From contig CAOKFJ010000126.1 of NCBI GenBank assembly GCA_948467695.1, positions 1 to 6,039 on the forward strand: 6,039 bases of DNA, in the 5' to 3' direction. Under the pieces are notes generated by a model that did no database searches, was not told the origin of the DNA, and saw nothing but the letters and a program-made list of their open reading frames with translations. The stretch is from an uncultured Allobaculum sp. (GTDB lineage Bacteria; Bacillota_I; Bacilli_A; Erysipelotrichales; Erysipelotrichaceae). This document shows positions 5,374 to 6,039 of the stretch, one piece after another (within the stretch, counting starts at the first letter, position 1; the number at the start of each line of letters is the position of its first letter). The position numbers and the translations under genes are program-made.

Positions 5374-6039
5374 GTACAGTGCATGTTGCTGGAAGAATCG
5401 GAGACAGGACTCTGAATACCTTCCATGTTGAAATGTTCCCAGTCGGGAGAATAGGTGGTGACGAGATGATTGACCATTTCGATCAGACGGCTTTCATCGT
5501 TGGACATGGCCACATTGTAAAGCGTAGGCAGCGCGTCAAGGAACGTCTTCATATCGAATTCAATCGGCTGACCGATATGGATGAGTTCATTGGCGGTTTT
5601 TTTCATGCCTTCTTCTTCCATGAGCTTCTCTTCATACAGCTTTTCGCCAGGGCGAAGACCTGTGTATTCAATCTCGATATCCTTGCCGGGCACTTTTCCG
5701 GCAAGACGGATCAGATTTCGCGCGAGGTCGTCGATTTTGACCGGTTCGCCCATATCGAGAACGAAGATTTCTCCGCCCTCGGCGTAGGAACCGGCTTCAA
5801 GAACCAGAGATACCGCTTCGGAAATCGTCATGAAGTAGCGAATGATATCCGGATGCGTAACGGTAACTGGACCGCCTGCGTTGATCTGTTTCTGGAAGAG
5901 CGGGATAACCGAGCCGTTTGAGCCGAGAACGTTGCCGAATCGAACCGCGACAAACTGCGTTCGCGGGTTGCTGACCAGATCGCGCTGGCATCCGCTGCCC
6001 CAGGAAATACGGGGGAGATTCCACGTTTCCGCATTCTTC
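5364..6039 (-). CDS. CapD/EpsC-type nucleotide-sugar 4,6-dehydratase/epimerase, C-terminal part (partial)
   Basis: This is the C-terminal part of a polysaccharide-biosynthesis enzyme of the extended SDR superfamily (FlaA1/CapD/EpsC group), which typically acts on UDP-GlcNAc-type sugars with bound NAD(P) to make precursors for capsule or glycans. Counting residues from the right edge (first full codon at 6038), the family blocks are FVAVRFGNVLGS (29-40), GSVIPLFQKQI (42-52), VTVTHPD (58-64), RYFMTISEA (67-75), GGEIFVLDMGEPVKI (88-102) and YTGLRPGEKLYEE (125-137). The tail ends NMHCTAA. Full-length EpsC-type proteins are about 600 residues with membrane helices in front, so the Rossmann NAD site and catalytic residues should lie outside the window. 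The frame has no stop to the edge. Residues 1-16 (before CQRDLVSN) do not fit the family, which normally shows MGAxK about 20 residues before FVAVRFGN. An ATG at 5831 is internal to conserved sequence and is not the start. Confidence 0.9.
   Translation of the reverse strand, partial: KNAETWNLPRISWGSGCQRDLVSNPRTQFVAVRFGNVLGSNGSVIPLFQKQINAGGPVTVTHPDIIRYFMTISEAVSLVLEAGSYAEGGEIFVLDMGEPVKIDDLARNLIRLAGKVPGKDIEIEYTGLRPGEKLYEEKLMEEEGMKKTANELIHIGQPIEFDMKTFLDALPTLYNVAMSNDESRLIEMVNHLVTTYSPDWEHFNMEGIQSPVSDSSSNMHCTAA

Noticed and set aside
5289..5921. A 210-codon rightward open frame opposite the epimerase
   Set aside because: The opposite strand encodes strongly conserved CapD/EpsC motifs, and this frame crosses the terminator of that gene and matches nothing I recognise.
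5828..6034. A leftward frame starting at the ATG at 6034 as an alternative start of the epimerase region
   Set aside because: It is out of frame with the conserved FVAVRFGN segment and matches the family only loosely (PGAADA against MGASK), which could be chance.

Overview
The window looks like a piece of a Bacillota (Firmicutes) chromosome of roughly even base composition, possibly an Erysipelotrichia- or Clostridia-type host-associated anaerobe. The grounds are indirect: an LCP protein of the CpsA/Wzg type, a CapD/EpsC-type sugar-nucleotide enzyme, strong purine-rich ribosome binding sites, intrinsic terminators, and a secreted protein built of repeats common in gut and oral Gram-positives. 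The genus assignment is inference only.

Layout, left to right. The last 41 codons of an unidentified rightward gene end at 128. A strong hairpin terminator at 131-179 separates it from everything else, which is coded leftward. A very large secreted protein (223-3453, 1076 aa) has a signal peptide, an acidic linker, a 370-residue domain I do not recognise, six tandem 75-residue beta-rich repeats and three C-terminal DUF5648-like repeats. A 237-base gap (3454-3690) holds its likely promoter and a hairpin behind the next gene. That gene is a membrane-anchored LytR-CpsA-Psr protein (3691-5199, 502 aa). A 164-base gap (5200-5363) follows. The right edge carries the C-terminal 224 codons of a polysaccharide-biosynthesis nucleotide-sugar dehydratase/epimerase (5364 to the edge), whose terminator overlaps its own last codons.

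How they may work together: the epimerase/dehydratase would make an activated sugar for a surface glycopolymer, and the LCP protein would attach the lipid-linked polymer to peptidoglycan. The large secreted protein may be displayed on, or held by, that envelope. Each of the three leftward genes appears to be followed by its own hairpin, so they look separately transcribed rather than one tight operon. I found no RNA genes, mobile elements, CRISPR arrays or defence genes. I see no convincing new multi-gene system; the least explained material is the N-terminal domain of the large surface protein and the abrupt loss of family similarity at the extreme right edge.
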